Shown here: one piece after another, positions 50,117-59,064 of the stretch
Layout: the number at the start of each line of letters is the position of its first letter
How positions within the stretch are numbered: the first letter of the stretch is position 1
Assembly: GCA_046727175.1 (NCBI GenBank)
Contig: JBKPCD010000158.1
Location: forward strand, 4,331-68,330
Source of the DNA: JBKPCD01 sp046727175
GTDB lineage: Bacteria > Acidobacteriota > Vicinamibacteria > Vicinamibacterales > 2-12-FULL-66-21
Length of the DNA: 64,000 nt
Reading direction: 5' to 3'
Notes under the pieces: generated by a model
Seen by the model: the letters and a program-made list of their open reading frames with translations, nothing else
The model's database searches: none
What the model was told of the DNA's origin: nothing
Translations under genes and position numbers: made by a program

Positions 50117-52558
50117 TCAAGTACGAAGACTCGCGCCGGGCACCTTCACGACGCGGAAAGTCGGAACGGCGCAGGCGAGTACCGAAACGAGAGCAACAAC
50201 GACGGCAACCTGCCCGAACGTAGCGGGGTCGGTCGGCTCCAGTCGAAAGAGCATGGTGGAGAGCAGGGCCGTCACACAGATCGCCAGGCCAAGTCCCGAT
50301 ATCAGACCGATGAGAATCAACCGGACACCCTGTCTCATGACGAGCCGGACGATGTTCGCCTCCGTGGCTCCGAGCGCAAGCCGGATGGCAATTTCATGCG
50401 TTCGCTGGGTGATCGAATACGCCACCACGGCATAGATGCCGGTCACAGCCAATGCGAGCGCCGCGAGAGCAAACGCAGCGATGAGCGACACGCTGAATCG
50501 CCGTGGAGCGACTGCGTCGGCCAGATAGTGATCCATCGGCCTGATCTGCGAGGCCACCACGTCAGGATCAACTCGGCGGACCTCTCTCGCGACGCTCGTC
50601 GCGAGGCTCATGGGATCGCCGGCCGTTCGTACGATCCAGAACATGTTCGCGGCGGCCGCGCCGACGTTGTCGCGGTGGATTTGAGGATAGGTGAGATACA
50701 GATCCCACGTGGGCTCTCCATCCAGAGCCGCCTGCTGGACGTTACCGACGACCCCGATGATTTCCACGGGCCTCGGCGGCCCGTCGTTGTCGTCCACCAG
50801 GACGCGTGCACCAATAGGCTCGAGTCCGGCGAGCCAGTGGCTGGCCAGCTCCTCGTTCACCACCGCAACCGCCCGTGTCGTTTCGGTGTCCTGCTCCGAG
50901 AAAGTGCGGCCGCGTTTCAGTGGAATGCGAGCGGCTTCGAAGTAGCCGGCGGTTACCGTGCGGAACTGCGCGACGGGCACTCGCTCACGTTCAACGGCTC
51001 TCCCCTCCACGGTGAACGGAACGCGCGACAGGAGTCCGCACAGCGGGAGCAGCGAGATCGCGCCGGCGTTCGTGACCGTCGGCAGCGACGACAGTTGCTG
51101 GGCGACTGCCCGTTGGAAAGTGACAATCGCATCTCGGCTGTTGAACCGCTTTGCCGGCAGCGTGACGCGCGCAGAAAGAACTCCGGTCGAGTCAAATCCG
51201 GGGGCAACCGCCAGCACGTTCGCGAAGCTCTTGGCCAGCATCGTCATCACGACGAGCAGCACGACCGCCAGCGCGACCTCGGAGCTGACGAGCGCACCGC
51301 GAACGCGCTGGCTACCGGCCGACGTCCCCCGGCTGCTGCCCTCCAGTGCAGCACGAACATCGACGCGTGCCGACAAGAGCGCGGGTATCACACCGAACAG
51401 CACGCCTGTGACCGTAGATACGGCCAGCGAAAACAGGAGAACAGCGAGATCGAGCCGGATCTCCCCGGACCGCGGCAATTGCGTGGGCGCGAGCGCTACC
51501 AGAGCCGCGACGCCCGACCGTGCGAAGAGCACGCCAATCAGTCCTCCCGAGACGCTCACAACCAACGTTTCAATCACGACCCGCCGAACGACTTTCGCAC
51601 GCGACGATCCAAGCGCCAGCTGCACGGCGAGATCCTTCCGCCGGTTCGTCGCGCGCGTCACCATCAGGTTCGCGAGGTTTGCGCAGGCGATGAGCAGAAC
51701 GGCGCCGACCGCTCCAAACACCGTCAAGAGCGCCGTCCGAAACGGGCCGACGACGCCATCGAGCGGCGCGACCATGCGGACGCCGCGCTTTCTTGCATTC
51801 TCGACCGGGAACTGGTCCTGGAGTCGGCGTGCGATTGCCATCAATTCGCTCGCTGCCTGCTGCGGCGACACGTGCTCCGCAACCCGGCCTACGCCGATGA
51901 TGAAGTTCACGGAGTTACGAGCGCTGCGTCTCGGATCCTGATCGGCGGCGAAGGGAATCACGAACTCGACGTCGCGCACCGGCATGGCGAAGCCGGACGT
52001 GAGCACGCCCACGACCGTGTACTCCTCGCCATTGAGCCGGATTGCTCGTCCAACAATCGAGCGGTCAGCTCCAAATCGGCGCACCCAAAACGGTTCCGCG
52101 AGCACGACAACGTGCTCGCCGCCCGGCCGCTCGTCGCCAGGTTGGAGGAGCCGGCCGAACCGCGCCGCCGCGCCAAGGACGTCGAAGAGATTGCCGGTGG
52201 CCCGAAGACCTTGCACGCGCTCGGCTGCGGCTTCGTCGCTCAGGTTGGCACTGAAACCGAAGAACCCTGCAAAGCCGGAGAGAGTCCGCGTGGAGTCGCG
52301 ATAGTCGATGAAATCCGGCACGTTGAACGGCGTTCGATCGCGGCCAGGCTGATCGGACCAGATCCAGAACACCTGCTCGACGTCGCGATAAGGCAGCTGC
52401 CGGAGCAGGACACCATACACGACGCTGAAAATCGCCGTCGTCGCACCAACAGTCAATGCGACGGTGACGACCGCACCGCCGGTAAACGCGGGAGTCTTGC
52501 GAAGAGCGCGCAGGCCGTATCGAACGTCACGACCGAGACCCGACAGCATGCCGATCAT
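50117..52558 (-). CDS. ADOP-family permease without prefix domain
   Basis: The 813-residue protein starts MIGMLSGLGRDVRYGLRALR, so it has only a short cytoplasmic lead before the first membrane helix (VVTVALTVGATTAIFSVVYG). The usual blocks follow: LLRQLPYRDVEQVFWIW, a periplasmic domain, LIACANLANLMVTRATNRRK with VQLALGSSRAKVVRRVV, a second periplasmic domain, and a last FtsX block with SITQRTHEIAIRLALGATEA. The C-terminus (FRVVKVPGASLRT) departs from the common ending. Its ATG overlaps the stop of the molybdopterin oxidoreductase gene as ATGA. No PadR gene is near. Confidence 0.94.
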   Translation of the reverse strand: MIGMLSGLGRDVRYGLRALRKTPAFTGGAVVTVALTVGATTAIFSVVYGVLLRQLPYRDVEQVFWIWSDQPGRDRTPFNVPDFIDYRDSTRTLSGFAGFFGFSANLSDEAAAERVQGLRATGNLFDVLGAAARFGRLLQPGDERPGGEHVVVLAEPFWVRRFGADRSIVGRAIRLNGEEYTVVGVLTSGFAMPVRDVEFVIPFAADQDPRRSARNSVNFIIGVGRVAEHVSPQQAASELMAIARRLQDQFPVENARKRGVRMVAPLDGVVGPFRTALLTVFGAVGAVLLIACANLANLMVTRATNRRKDLAVQLALGSSRAKVVRRVVIETLVVSVSGGLIGVLFARSGVAALVALAPTQLPRSGEIRLDLAVLLFSLAVSTVTGVLFGVIPALLSARVDVRAALEGSSRGTSAGSQRVRGALVSSEVALAVVLLVVMTMLAKSFANVLAVAPGFDSTGVLSARVTLPAKRFNSRDAIVTFQRAVAQQLSSLPTVTNAGAISLLPLCGLLSRVPFTVEGRAVERERVPVAQFRTVTAGYFEAARIPLKRGRTFSEQDTETTRAVAVVNEELASHWLAGLEPIGARVLVDDNDGPPRPVEIIGVVGNVQQAALDGEPTWDLYLTYPQIHRDNVGAAAANMFWIVRTAGDPMSLATSVAREVRRVDPDVVASQIRPMDHYLADAVAPRRFSVSLIAAFALAALALAVTGIYAVVAYSITQRTHEIAIRLALGATEANIVRLVMRQGVRLILIGLISGLGLAICVTALLSTMLFRLEPTDPATFGQVAVVVALVSVLACAVPTFRVVKVPGASLRT

Positions 52559-54645
52559 GATGCCTTGTCGACGCGGACCCGGTTGTCGTGATACACCGCC
52601 CCGCCGCCCATGTCGGAATCACGTTCGTCGACCGTTGCGTTGACCGTCGAATTCCCCTTCGAGTAGCACGCCCAGCGTCCCTTGGCGCTCGCGACGACGC
52701 CTGGGCGAACGCGATCGGCCACCTCCGCCATGGCGAGAAACGACCCTCGCGCGTTGCCGACGCGCACCTCGTCACCCGCCGCGATGCCTCGCGGCGCCGC
52801 GTCGTCTGGATGAATCAGGAGCGTCGGAATGCCAGCCCGTCGTTGCTGCTTTGGAACGTTCGCGAAGATCGAATTCAGGAAGTAGTGATTGGCAGGCGTG
52901 ATCAGCGCGAGCGGATACTCGCGAGCGAGTGTCGTGTCGTGCTGCGTTGTCTCGTGAGAGGACGTATAACCCGCGATTGGATCCAGTCCAGCCTGGGCCA
53001 TCCGATCGGACACGAATTCCAGCTTGCCGGAGGCCGTGGGAAACGCAGTCGCGAACGGCACGAACGGATCTGGATAGTTCAATCGAACCGAGCCGCGCGC
53101 TTTCAGGGCTTCCAGCGTGAGGCCGCTCAGTGACGGGTGTCCGCTGTCGAGAATCTGACGCGCAATCGCCTCATCGCTATCGTACAGCGACGGCTCATCG
53201 AGCCCCATCTTTCGTGCGAGGCGCCGAAAGATCTCCGTCGTGGCGAGGCACTCGCCTGGAGGCGGCACGGCAGGCTCGTTCCAGGCCAGATAAAGATGTC
53301 CGTACGCGATCAGCAGATCGCCATGCTCGATCTGCATCGTCGCCGGCAGCACGATGTCCGCGTAGCGCGCCGTGTCGGTCAGAAAGTGCTCGACGACGAC
53401 GGTGAAGAGGTCCTCGCGCGTGAGGCCGCGAAGGACCTTCGTCTGATGCGGAATGCTGACGACGGGATTGCTGGCGTAGACGAACAGCGCCTTGACTGGT
53501 GGAGCGTCGAGATCGATCAGTCCTTCGCCGAGCCGCGACATGTGCAGGATGCGCGTTTGTCGCTTCTGGAGATCATCGCGCCACAGTCCGGCCCAGTTCA
53601 GACCAAAGAAGCCGCGCGTATCGTAGTGAACGCCGCCGCCCGGGTAACGCCAGTCACCGGTGACGCCGGGGATACAGGTGATCGTCCGCACGGCCATGCC
53701 GCCGCCGCCATGGCGTTGAATGCCAATGCCGATTCGGATGCCGGTCGGACGCGTCTCGGCCAGCCGTTTGCCCAGCTCGACGACGGATTCAGTCGGCAGT
53801 CCACTGATCGCAGAAACGCGCGACGGCGGGAACTCGAGGATTCGGTCGCGAAACGCATCCCACCCGGTGGTGCTCCTCTCGATGAATTCGCGATCCTCGC
53901 GATGTTCGGTCAACACGACGTTCAGCAAGCCGAGCGCAAGCGCAGCGTCGGTCCCGGGTATCGGCGCCAGGTGCCAGTCGCTCGCTGCTGCGGTCCTCGT
54001 CCGAATGGGATCGATGGCAACGATGACCGCGCCGTTCCTGCGCGCCTCGAGGATCGGACGCCACAGATGCGGATGTGTCGACAGCACGTTCGCGCCCCAG
54101 AGTACGACGAGCCTCGAGAATCGGAACGTTTCCGGGTCCATGCCGACGCGGTTGTCGCCGAGCGTATACCCGGTGCCGAATCCACCGGCAATCGTACACA
54201 TTGTCTGCAGATGACGCGACGCGCCGAGCACGTTCCAGAACCGGCGTCCCGCGCCGTACGCCCCCTGAATCAGGCCCATGCTTCCAGACCCGAGAAATGG
54301 CCAGATTGCCTCAGCGCCGTATGTCTCGACGACTTCGCGGAACCGCACCGCGATGGTCTCGAAGGCTTCATCCCACGAGATGCGGATGAAGCTGGCCGAG
54401 CCCTTTCGACCAACGCGGCGCATCGGATACAAAAGCCGATCGGGGGAACGCGCGTAGTTCAGGTAGTCCGCGACTTTGTTGCACAGCGATCCGCGCGTGT
54501 ACGGGTGCTGAGGATCGCCGCGAAGCGCGACCGCTTCGTCTCCTTTCACGGTCACAATCCAACTACACGTGTCAGGACAATCGAGCGGGCAGGCCCCGCG
54601 GACCCGGCGGACGTTGGTGAATGTCTCGAGCCGAGGATGGTTCAT
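52555..54645 (-). CDS. Molybdopterin-dependent oxidoreductase with 4Fe-4S cluster
   Basis: This 696-residue protein belongs to the DMSO-reductase superfamily (bis-MGD). The N-terminus has the cluster motif VRGACPLDCPDTCSWIVTVK with a fourth cysteine in RGSLCNKVADYL. Further family blocks are FIRISWDEAFETIAVRFREV, LVVLWGANVLSTHPHLW, KALFVYASNPVVSIPHQTKV, RYADIVLPATMQIEHGD and, in the C-terminal beta domain, LALITPANHYFLNSIFAN. A cysteine in QTMCTIAGG may be the Mo ligand (inference). There is no Tat signal, so it should be cytoplasmic. The substrate is unknown. It is translationally coupled to an ADOP permease downstream. Confidence 0.93.
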   Translation of the reverse strand: MNHPRLETFTNVRRVRGACPLDCPDTCSWIVTVKGDEAVALRGDPQHPYTRGSLCNKVADYLNYARSPDRLLYPMRRVGRKGSASFIRISWDEAFETIAVRFREVVETYGAEAIWPFLGSGSMGLIQGAYGAGRRFWNVLGASRHLQTMCTIAGGFGTGYTLGDNRVGMDPETFRFSRLVVLWGANVLSTHPHLWRPILEARRNGAVIVAIDPIRTRTAAASDWHLAPIPGTDAALALGLLNVVLTEHREDREFIERSTTGWDAFRDRILEFPPSRVSAISGLPTESVVELGKRLAETRPTGIRIGIGIQRHGGGGMAVRTITCIPGVTGDWRYPGGGVHYDTRGFFGLNWAGLWRDDLQKRQTRILHMSRLGEGLIDLDAPPVKALFVYASNPVVSIPHQTKVLRGLTREDLFTVVVEHFLTDTARYADIVLPATMQIEHGDLLIAYGHLYLAWNEPAVPPPGECLATTEIFRRLARKMGLDEPSLYDSDEAIARQILDSGHPSLSGLTLEALKARGSVRLNYPDPFVPFATAFPTASGKLEFVSDRMAQAGLDPIAGYTSSHETTQHDTTLAREYPLALITPANHYFLNSIFANVPKQQRRAGIPTLLIHPDDAAPRGIAAGDEVRVGNARGSFLAMAEVADRVRPGVVASAKGRWACYSKGNSTVNATVDERDSDMGGGAVYHDNRVRVDKAS

Positions 54646-54788
54646 GTTCTTCCGACCCCGACTCGCATCCTATCGAAGCCGGACACGTCCATTGCCGACA
54701 GAGATCCGTCGAAATCCGCCATCCGCCTCCCATCGAGACGAGTCACGGTTGCGAATCGCGTCGAGCCGGCGACATAGTGTGTGGACTG

Positions 54789-55799
54789 ATGCCGTCACTG
54801 TCCGGGAAACCCGGCTCGCACCGCCCCTCGTCTGCCCGCCGCATCATCGTCGTCGTCGTCCCTCCAGTCGATGAGCTCGATCTCGTTGGACCGCTCCAGG
54901 TCTTCAACTCCGTCAATCGCCTTGCAGGCAGGACCATTTACACGATTGAGGTGGTCACGAACGCAGACCGTCTCACGGTGGACGGCGAGGGTGGCGTGCT
55001 GACCTTCATGGCTCGACATCACTTCAGCAAAGTGGAGGCCGCGTGCGACTCGGTCCTCCTCGTCTGCGGCCTCGCTACTCGATCGGTGCGCGACGCCGCG
55101 CTTTCCGCATGGCTGAAGAAAACGGTGGGCAAAGTGCGGCGTCTCGGGGCTGTGTGCGTCGGCTCGTTTCTCCTCGCGGAGGCCGGGTTGCTGGACGGGC
55201 GACGAGCGACCACTCATTGGAGGTTCGGCCGCGAGCTGGCGACGCGATATCCCGGCGTGCGGGTCGAGCACGACCCGCTCTGGGTCAAGGACGGGAACAT
55301 CTACACGTCGGCCGGGATCTCCGCCGGGATCGATCTCGCGCTCGCGTGGGTGGAAGAGGACTGCGGCGCGGGTCTCGCGCACGAAGCCGCGCGCGAGCTC
55401 GTGCTGTTCCTGCGACGGCCGGGCGGGCAGCCGCAATTGAGCGTCTCGCTCGCGTCGCAGGCGTCCGAGATGACGTCGATCCGCGAGCTGCAGATCTGGA
55501 TTGCCGAGCATCTCGAGACGCGACTGTCGGTGGAGGACCTCGCCGATCGGATGTCGATGAGCGTGCGAAACCTCGAGCGCGTCTTCACGCGCGAGGTTGG
55601 CACGACGCCATCCCAGTACGTGCTCCAGATGCGCGTGGAGGCGGCGCGCCGTCAGCTCGAACGCACGGACGGAGGCCTCAAGCAGGTGGCCGCGGCGTCC
55701 GGATTCGGCAGCGTCGACGTCATGCGGCGCGCATTCGTCCGGCTGTTGGGGATCACGCCCCGCCGATATCGGGAGCTCGCCGGCCTTCGGGGAGCATAG
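54789..55799 (+). CDS. GlxA-type transcriptional regulator (DJ-1/PfpI domain plus AraC HTH)
   Basis: ATG 54789 gives 336 residues. The N-terminal DJ-1/PfpI-like domain (about 15-195) has IIVVVVPPVDELDLVGPLQV, VLLVCGLATRSV and VRRLGAVCVGSFLLAEAGLL, with the elbow cysteine, then DGRRATTHWRFGRELATRYP. The C-terminal AraC domain (about 235-330) has two HTH motifs: LSVEDLADRMSMSVRNLERV and GLKQVAAASGFGSVDVMRRA, ending in GITPRRYRE. Such proteins sense small nitrogenous or aldehyde compounds, though ligands are rarely proven. It is divergent from the molybdopterin oxidoreductase gene and could regulate it. Confidence 0.93.
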   Translation: MPSLSGKPGSHRPSSARRIIVVVVPPVDELDLVGPLQVFNSVNRLAGRTIYTIEVVTNADRLTVDGEGGVLTFMARHHFSKVEAACDSVLLVCGLATRSVRDAALSAWLKKTVGKVRRLGAVCVGSFLLAEAGLLDGRRATTHWRFGRELATRYPGVRVEHDPLWVKDGNIYTSAGISAGIDLALAWVEEDCGAGLAHEAARELVLFLRRPGGQPQLSVSLASQASEMTSIRELQIWIAEHLETRLSVEDLADRMSMSVRNLERVFTREVGTTPSQYVLQMRVEAARRQLERTDGGLKQVAAASGFGSVDVMRRAFVRLLGITPRRYRELAGLRGA

Positions 55800-55832
55800 A
55801 GTTCTGGAGGGTTCTTTTCGAGGCCATAATAC

Positions 55833-56777
55833 TTGCACGTTTCGACGTTCAAAGGATGGTTATCGGTGAAACGCGCCGCGCTTCCGGTGCTGTTCGTTCT
55901 CTTGATAATTGTCGCGTACGAGCGCACGGCAATGACTCAGCCAGGCCTCGTCAGGCAGCTTGCTCCAGGCGTCTTTTCACGGCAAGGCGACACCGACACC
56001 CGGCAGCCGGCGAACACGAGCTGGATCGAGTTTCGGGATTTCGTCGTCGTGATCGACGCCAACACGCCCTGGGGCATCCGCGCCATCCTGTCCGAGATCA
56101 AGAAGACCACGAGCAAGCCGATTCGATACGTGTTCGACACCCATTACCACTGGGATCACAGCCAAGGCAACAGCGTCATGGCCGACGAAGGCGTCACGGT
56201 GGTCTGCTCGCAGGACTGCGCGACCGAGTTGACCACCAAGGGCCGGGAGGAGTGGACCGCCATGAGCAAGCGCACCGACCAGTACAGCCTGACACCGTAC
56301 CGCCTGGAGCCGCCATCGCTGGTCTTCGATCAATTCATGGCAATCGACGATGGCGACCGGAGACTCGAGCTTCGTCGCGTGGGACCCGCCCACACGAAAG
56401 GCGATGCCGTGGCATTCCTCCCGAAGGAAGGGATTCTGTTCACTGGCGATCTCTGCGTGAGCTGGCGATCCGGTAACAACGTCGGGGACCGCGACGCCGA
56501 TCATCCTCACTGGGTCCAGGTGTTGAACGATCTCGCGAGGTGGGATGTGAAGACGGTCATCCCTGGACATGGAGGTCCCGGCACCATCGACACGCTGAGG
56601 GCGCAGAGCGCATTCCTGGACGATCTCTGGAAGCAGGTCTCAGCTGGCAAGAAAGCGGGAAAGACGGTCGAGCAACTCGTCAAGGAAATCGACCTCTCGA
56701 GGCACGGTGATTTTGCGGCCGACACGCAGCAGACTCAGACGGCAATCCGGCAGGTCTTCAGAAAAGCGCCGGAATGA
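55833..56777 (+). CDS. Exported metallo-beta-lactamase-fold hydrolase
   Basis: The 314 residues start with a short N-terminal lead and a hydrophobic segment (LPVLFVLLIIVAYERTAM); GTG 55866 (VKRAALPVLF) is an alternative start that would make a cleaner signal peptide. The MBL-fold metal site is complete: H104, H106, D108, H109 in DTHYHWDHSQGN, the next His in RVGPAHTKGDAV, Asp in ILFTGDLCVSW and the last His in VIPGHGGPGT. Two zinc ions are expected. The family includes hydrolases for thioesters, lactones and, rarely, beta-lactams; nothing proves the last. Confidence 0.92.
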   Translation: MHVSTFKGWLSVKRAALPVLFVLLIIVAYERTAMTQPGLVRQLAPGVFSRQGDTDTRQPANTSWIEFRDFVVVIDANTPWGIRAILSEIKKTTSKPIRYVFDTHYHWDHSQGNSVMADEGVTVVCSQDCATELTTKGREEWTAMSKRTDQYSLTPYRLEPPSLVFDQFMAIDDGDRRLELRRVGPAHTKGDAVAFLPKEGILFTGDLCVSWRSGNNVGDRDADHPHWVQVLNDLARWDVKTVIPGHGGPGTIDTLRAQSAFLDDLWKQVSAGKKAGKTVEQLVKEIDLSRHGDFAADTQQTQTAIRQVFRKAPE

Positions 56778-56810
56778 TCGTCGCGGAACGCGGATGATGA
56801 CGTTCCACCA

Positions 56811-57578
56811 ATGACGCGCCTGACCGACCTGTCGGTTGTCAAGACTCTTCTCGATCGCGACCGCGCCTGGGCGGCGTACGCGATCGGCGATCTGAGCCCG
56901 GAGTACGCTGCCGACTGCGAATGGTATGCGCCCGGTGACGGCTCGCCTGCGGTCCTGCTCCTGTATCGCGGATTCGCTCCGCCAATCGTCTTCGCGTCCG
57001 GCGAGACGATGCAGCTTGCGCCGGTCTTTCGAGAGATCGACGCGCCGACCGTGTCGCTCCACCTCCGGGCCGACGGGATCGCCGCGCTTCGATCGACGTA
57101 CGACTCGGTTCAGACTCACGCGATGTGGCGCATGGTCATCGAACCAGGCTCATTCCGTTCGGCTGGCATCCAGGATGTCGTCGCTCTGGACGAGTCGTCG
57201 CTCGACGCCGTCACCGCCTTGTACGGCGATGGCCGACCACACGACGAGGTTCCGACGTTCTTTCGGCCGTCGATGCTGCAACAGGGGACATTCCGCGGGA
57301 TCTGGGAAGGTTCCGATCTGATCGCAGTGGCCGGCACGCATCTGTTCTCGCCGGAACTGGGCGTCTGTGCCGTGGGGAACGTCTACACGCGTCGTGACTG
57401 CCGGCGGCGAGGGCTTGGTGCGCGCGTCACGAGCGCGGTCGTGCAATACGCGATCGACCAGGCAATCCCGACGATTGTCCTGAACGTCGGCCAGGAGAAC
57501 CCGGGTGCGCGACGCGTCTACGAACGACTCGGCTTCCATTCCCATTGCGAGTTTTTCGAGGGAGAAGCGACGGCTTAG
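56811..57578 (+). CDS. GNAT-family N-acetyltransferase
   Basis: The 255-residue protein has a less conserved N-terminal half (LLDRDRAWAAYAIGDLSPEY, then a YRGFAPPIVF strand) and a C-terminal GNAT core. The acetyl-CoA-binding motif A reads AVGNVYTRRDCRRRGLGARV, and the final strand-helix is IVLNVGQENPGARRVYERLG, then FHSHCEFFEG. The length suggests a double-GNAT or YkkB-like layout in which only the second half binds acetyl-CoA. The substrate is unknown. It starts 33 bases after the MBL-fold gene and may share its transcript. Confidence 0.9.
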   Translation: MTRLTDLSVVKTLLDRDRAWAAYAIGDLSPEYAADCEWYAPGDGSPAVLLLYRGFAPPIVFASGETMQLAPVFREIDAPTVSLHLRADGIAALRSTYDSVQTHAMWRMVIEPGSFRSAGIQDVVALDESSLDAVTALYGDGRPHDEVPTFFRPSMLQQGTFRGIWEGSDLIAVAGTHLFSPELGVCAVGNVYTRRDCRRRGLGARVTSAVVQYAIDQAIPTIVLNVGQENPGARRVYERLGFHSHCEFFEGEATA

Positions 57579-57615
57579 AGCTGACGAGCGGCAAGGTTGC
57601 GCGGTCTCGACCGGA

Positions 57616-58029
57616 TCACGCGGCCCCAGGTGCGGGAATGCTCGCTATGCCGGCGGCGGCAACCTGCTCGTCTTGCGCTGACGTGGCCCCTGAAACACCC
57701 ACGGCACCGACACAAGCGGTGCCTATCTTGATGGGAAGACCGCCCTGGACGCGCGTCACGCCCGGCATGGTCACCAGACCCGGACGATCCTTGACCATGT
57801 CCTCGAGCGTCTTCGTCGGGAGCCGCATCACCGCCGCGGTTCGTGCCTTCGAAACGGCAATCTCGGCGCTTTGCGGGAGCGCGCCATCCAGTCGCTCGAG
57901 CGCGAGAGGGAATCCCCCATCATCGACGACGGCGATTGTGACGGTCCACTGGTTCTTCTCCGCCTCTGCCCGAGCGGCGGACACGATCCGCCGCGCGTCA
58001 TCGATCGTCAATACGAGCTTCTGATCCAT
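57616..58029 (-). CDS. GlcG/HbpS-family haem-degrading-like protein
   Basis: ATG 58029 gives 137 residues starting MDQKLVLTIDDARRIVSAAR. The GlcG/HbpS (DUF336) pattern is clear: AEKNQWTVTIAVVDDGGFPL, LALERLDGALPQSAEIAVSK, ARTAAVMRLPT, and GGLPIKIGTACVGAVGVSGA followed by the DEQVAAAG box. Relatives bind haem or cobalamin or stand near glycolate genes. No signal peptide is visible. It lies 26 bases behind the dienelactone-hydrolase-like gene on the same strand, so the two are probably co-transcribed. Confidence 0.9.
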   Translation of the reverse strand: MDQKLVLTIDDARRIVSAARAEAEKNQWTVTIAVVDDGGFPLALERLDGALPQSAEIAVSKARTAAVMRLPTKTLEDMVKDRPGLVTMPGVTRVQGGLPIKIGTACVGAVGVSGATSAQDEQVAAAGIASIPAPGAA

Positions 58030-58055
58030 ACACGTCCTCGCCCGACTGCGCAGCA

Positions 58056-59006
58056 TCAACAATTTACCGCGGGCCGGCTGCTAAGGGATCGCGACGAGCC
58101 CTCGCACTCGAAGTATGAGCTCGATGCAATCGCCAAGGGTGATTCGCCAAGATGCCGTTGGAAAAATGCCACCATGCGCGTCACTTCGTCGTGGTGTTGA
58201 ACCGCGTTCGTGAAGATGCTGTTGTGTTCGCCGCCCTCGTAGTACTTCGCTTCGACAGTTTTTCCGGCGCGGCGAAGGGCGGCCTCGAAGTCGCGCGCCC
58301 TCTGGACGGCAGTCATGGCTGACCCTGCATTCGCAGGGCCGTCGGCGATGCCATGCAGGATCAGAATTGCCGACTTGACATTGGCGGGAATGAAGTCATC
58401 GGGATAGCCAGACGAGTCGAGGACGGCGGCCCTGACGTCGCTCGCGTGTTGAACGTAGTTCAGCGTCGCTCCAGCGCCCCGTGAATGTCCGATCAGGCCA
58501 ATTCGTGCGGAGCGCACGCCTGGGAGCGCACCAGTCCCCTTCACGAGCGCGCCGACTATCTGCACCGCCTCGGGTGTCGTCGCCACCGGCATCGGGGGCG
58601 CTTCAGGACAATCGATCGGCGCGCTGACGGCACCCGCGCCGGATCCGCCGCCGCCCGCAAACCAGCAGGCGGCCACCGCGATCAGACCGCCTCGAGCAAG
58701 CTCCTCCGCCAGTTGCACGTACTGCGGCGCGAAGCCATGCGTGCCGTGAAGAAGAATCGCCGCGGGAAAGGGTCCTGGGCCGGCGGGTCTGGCAACAGCG
58801 GCCAGCATGACGCCCACACCGGGAGCCGAGATCTTCACCCACTGCACCGATTTCGCTTCCATTCCGCGAGGTGTGTCAGCTGGAGAAATAGTCGGTGTCT
58901 TCGCACCGAGCTCCTTTGTAGTCTGTGCAGGGCGGTGACCGACCGGAGAAGTCAGAGCAGGCTGCATGCCGACGGCAACCAGGGTCACAGCGAAAGACAT
59001 TCTCAT
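58056..59006 (-). CDS. Exported alpha/beta hydrolase, dienelactone-hydrolase-like
   Basis: The 316 residues begin with a signal-like stretch (MRMSFAVTLVAVGMQPALTS). The hydrolase core has FPAAILLHGTHGFAPQYVQL, an oxyanion loop, nucleophile serine in ARIGLIGHSRGAGATLNYVQ, aspartate in SAILILHGIADGPANAGSA and histidine in YYEGGEHNSIFTNAVQHHDE. This follows the dienelactone hydrolase superfamily, although that family often uses Cys and this one has Ser. A Gly-rich insert (WFAGGGGSGAGAVSAP) lies near the middle. The last 30 residues after the fold look unstructured. Confidence 0.88.
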   Translation of the reverse strand: MRMSFAVTLVAVGMQPALTSPVGHRPAQTTKELGAKTPTISPADTPRGMEAKSVQWVKISAPGVGVMLAAVARPAGPGPFPAAILLHGTHGFAPQYVQLAEELARGGLIAVAACWFAGGGGSGAGAVSAPIDCPEAPPMPVATTPEAVQIVGALVKGTGALPGVRSARIGLIGHSRGAGATLNYVQHASDVRAAVLDSSGYPDDFIPANVKSAILILHGIADGPANAGSAMTAVQRARDFEAALRRAGKTVEAKYYEGGEHNSIFTNAVQHHDEVTRMVAFFQRHLGESPLAIASSSYFECEGSSRSLSSRPAVNC

Positions 59007-59064
59007 GGGCTACATGTTATTCAAGAACACTGACCGTCTGAACGCGGCGATGCGCTTTTCCTGC

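Noticed and set aside
50084..52591. An 835-codon open frame on the plus strand opposite an ADOP permease
   Set aside because: Its translation is a charged Arg/His/Asp/Glu mixture typical of antisense frames in GC-rich DNA, and the minus-strand permease in the same place is clear.
55833..56777. Antibiotic-resistance beta-lactamase
   Set aside because: Only the general MBL-fold metal site is present; the sequence does not show the features of true B1-B3 beta-lactamases, so a resistance claim would be unsupported.
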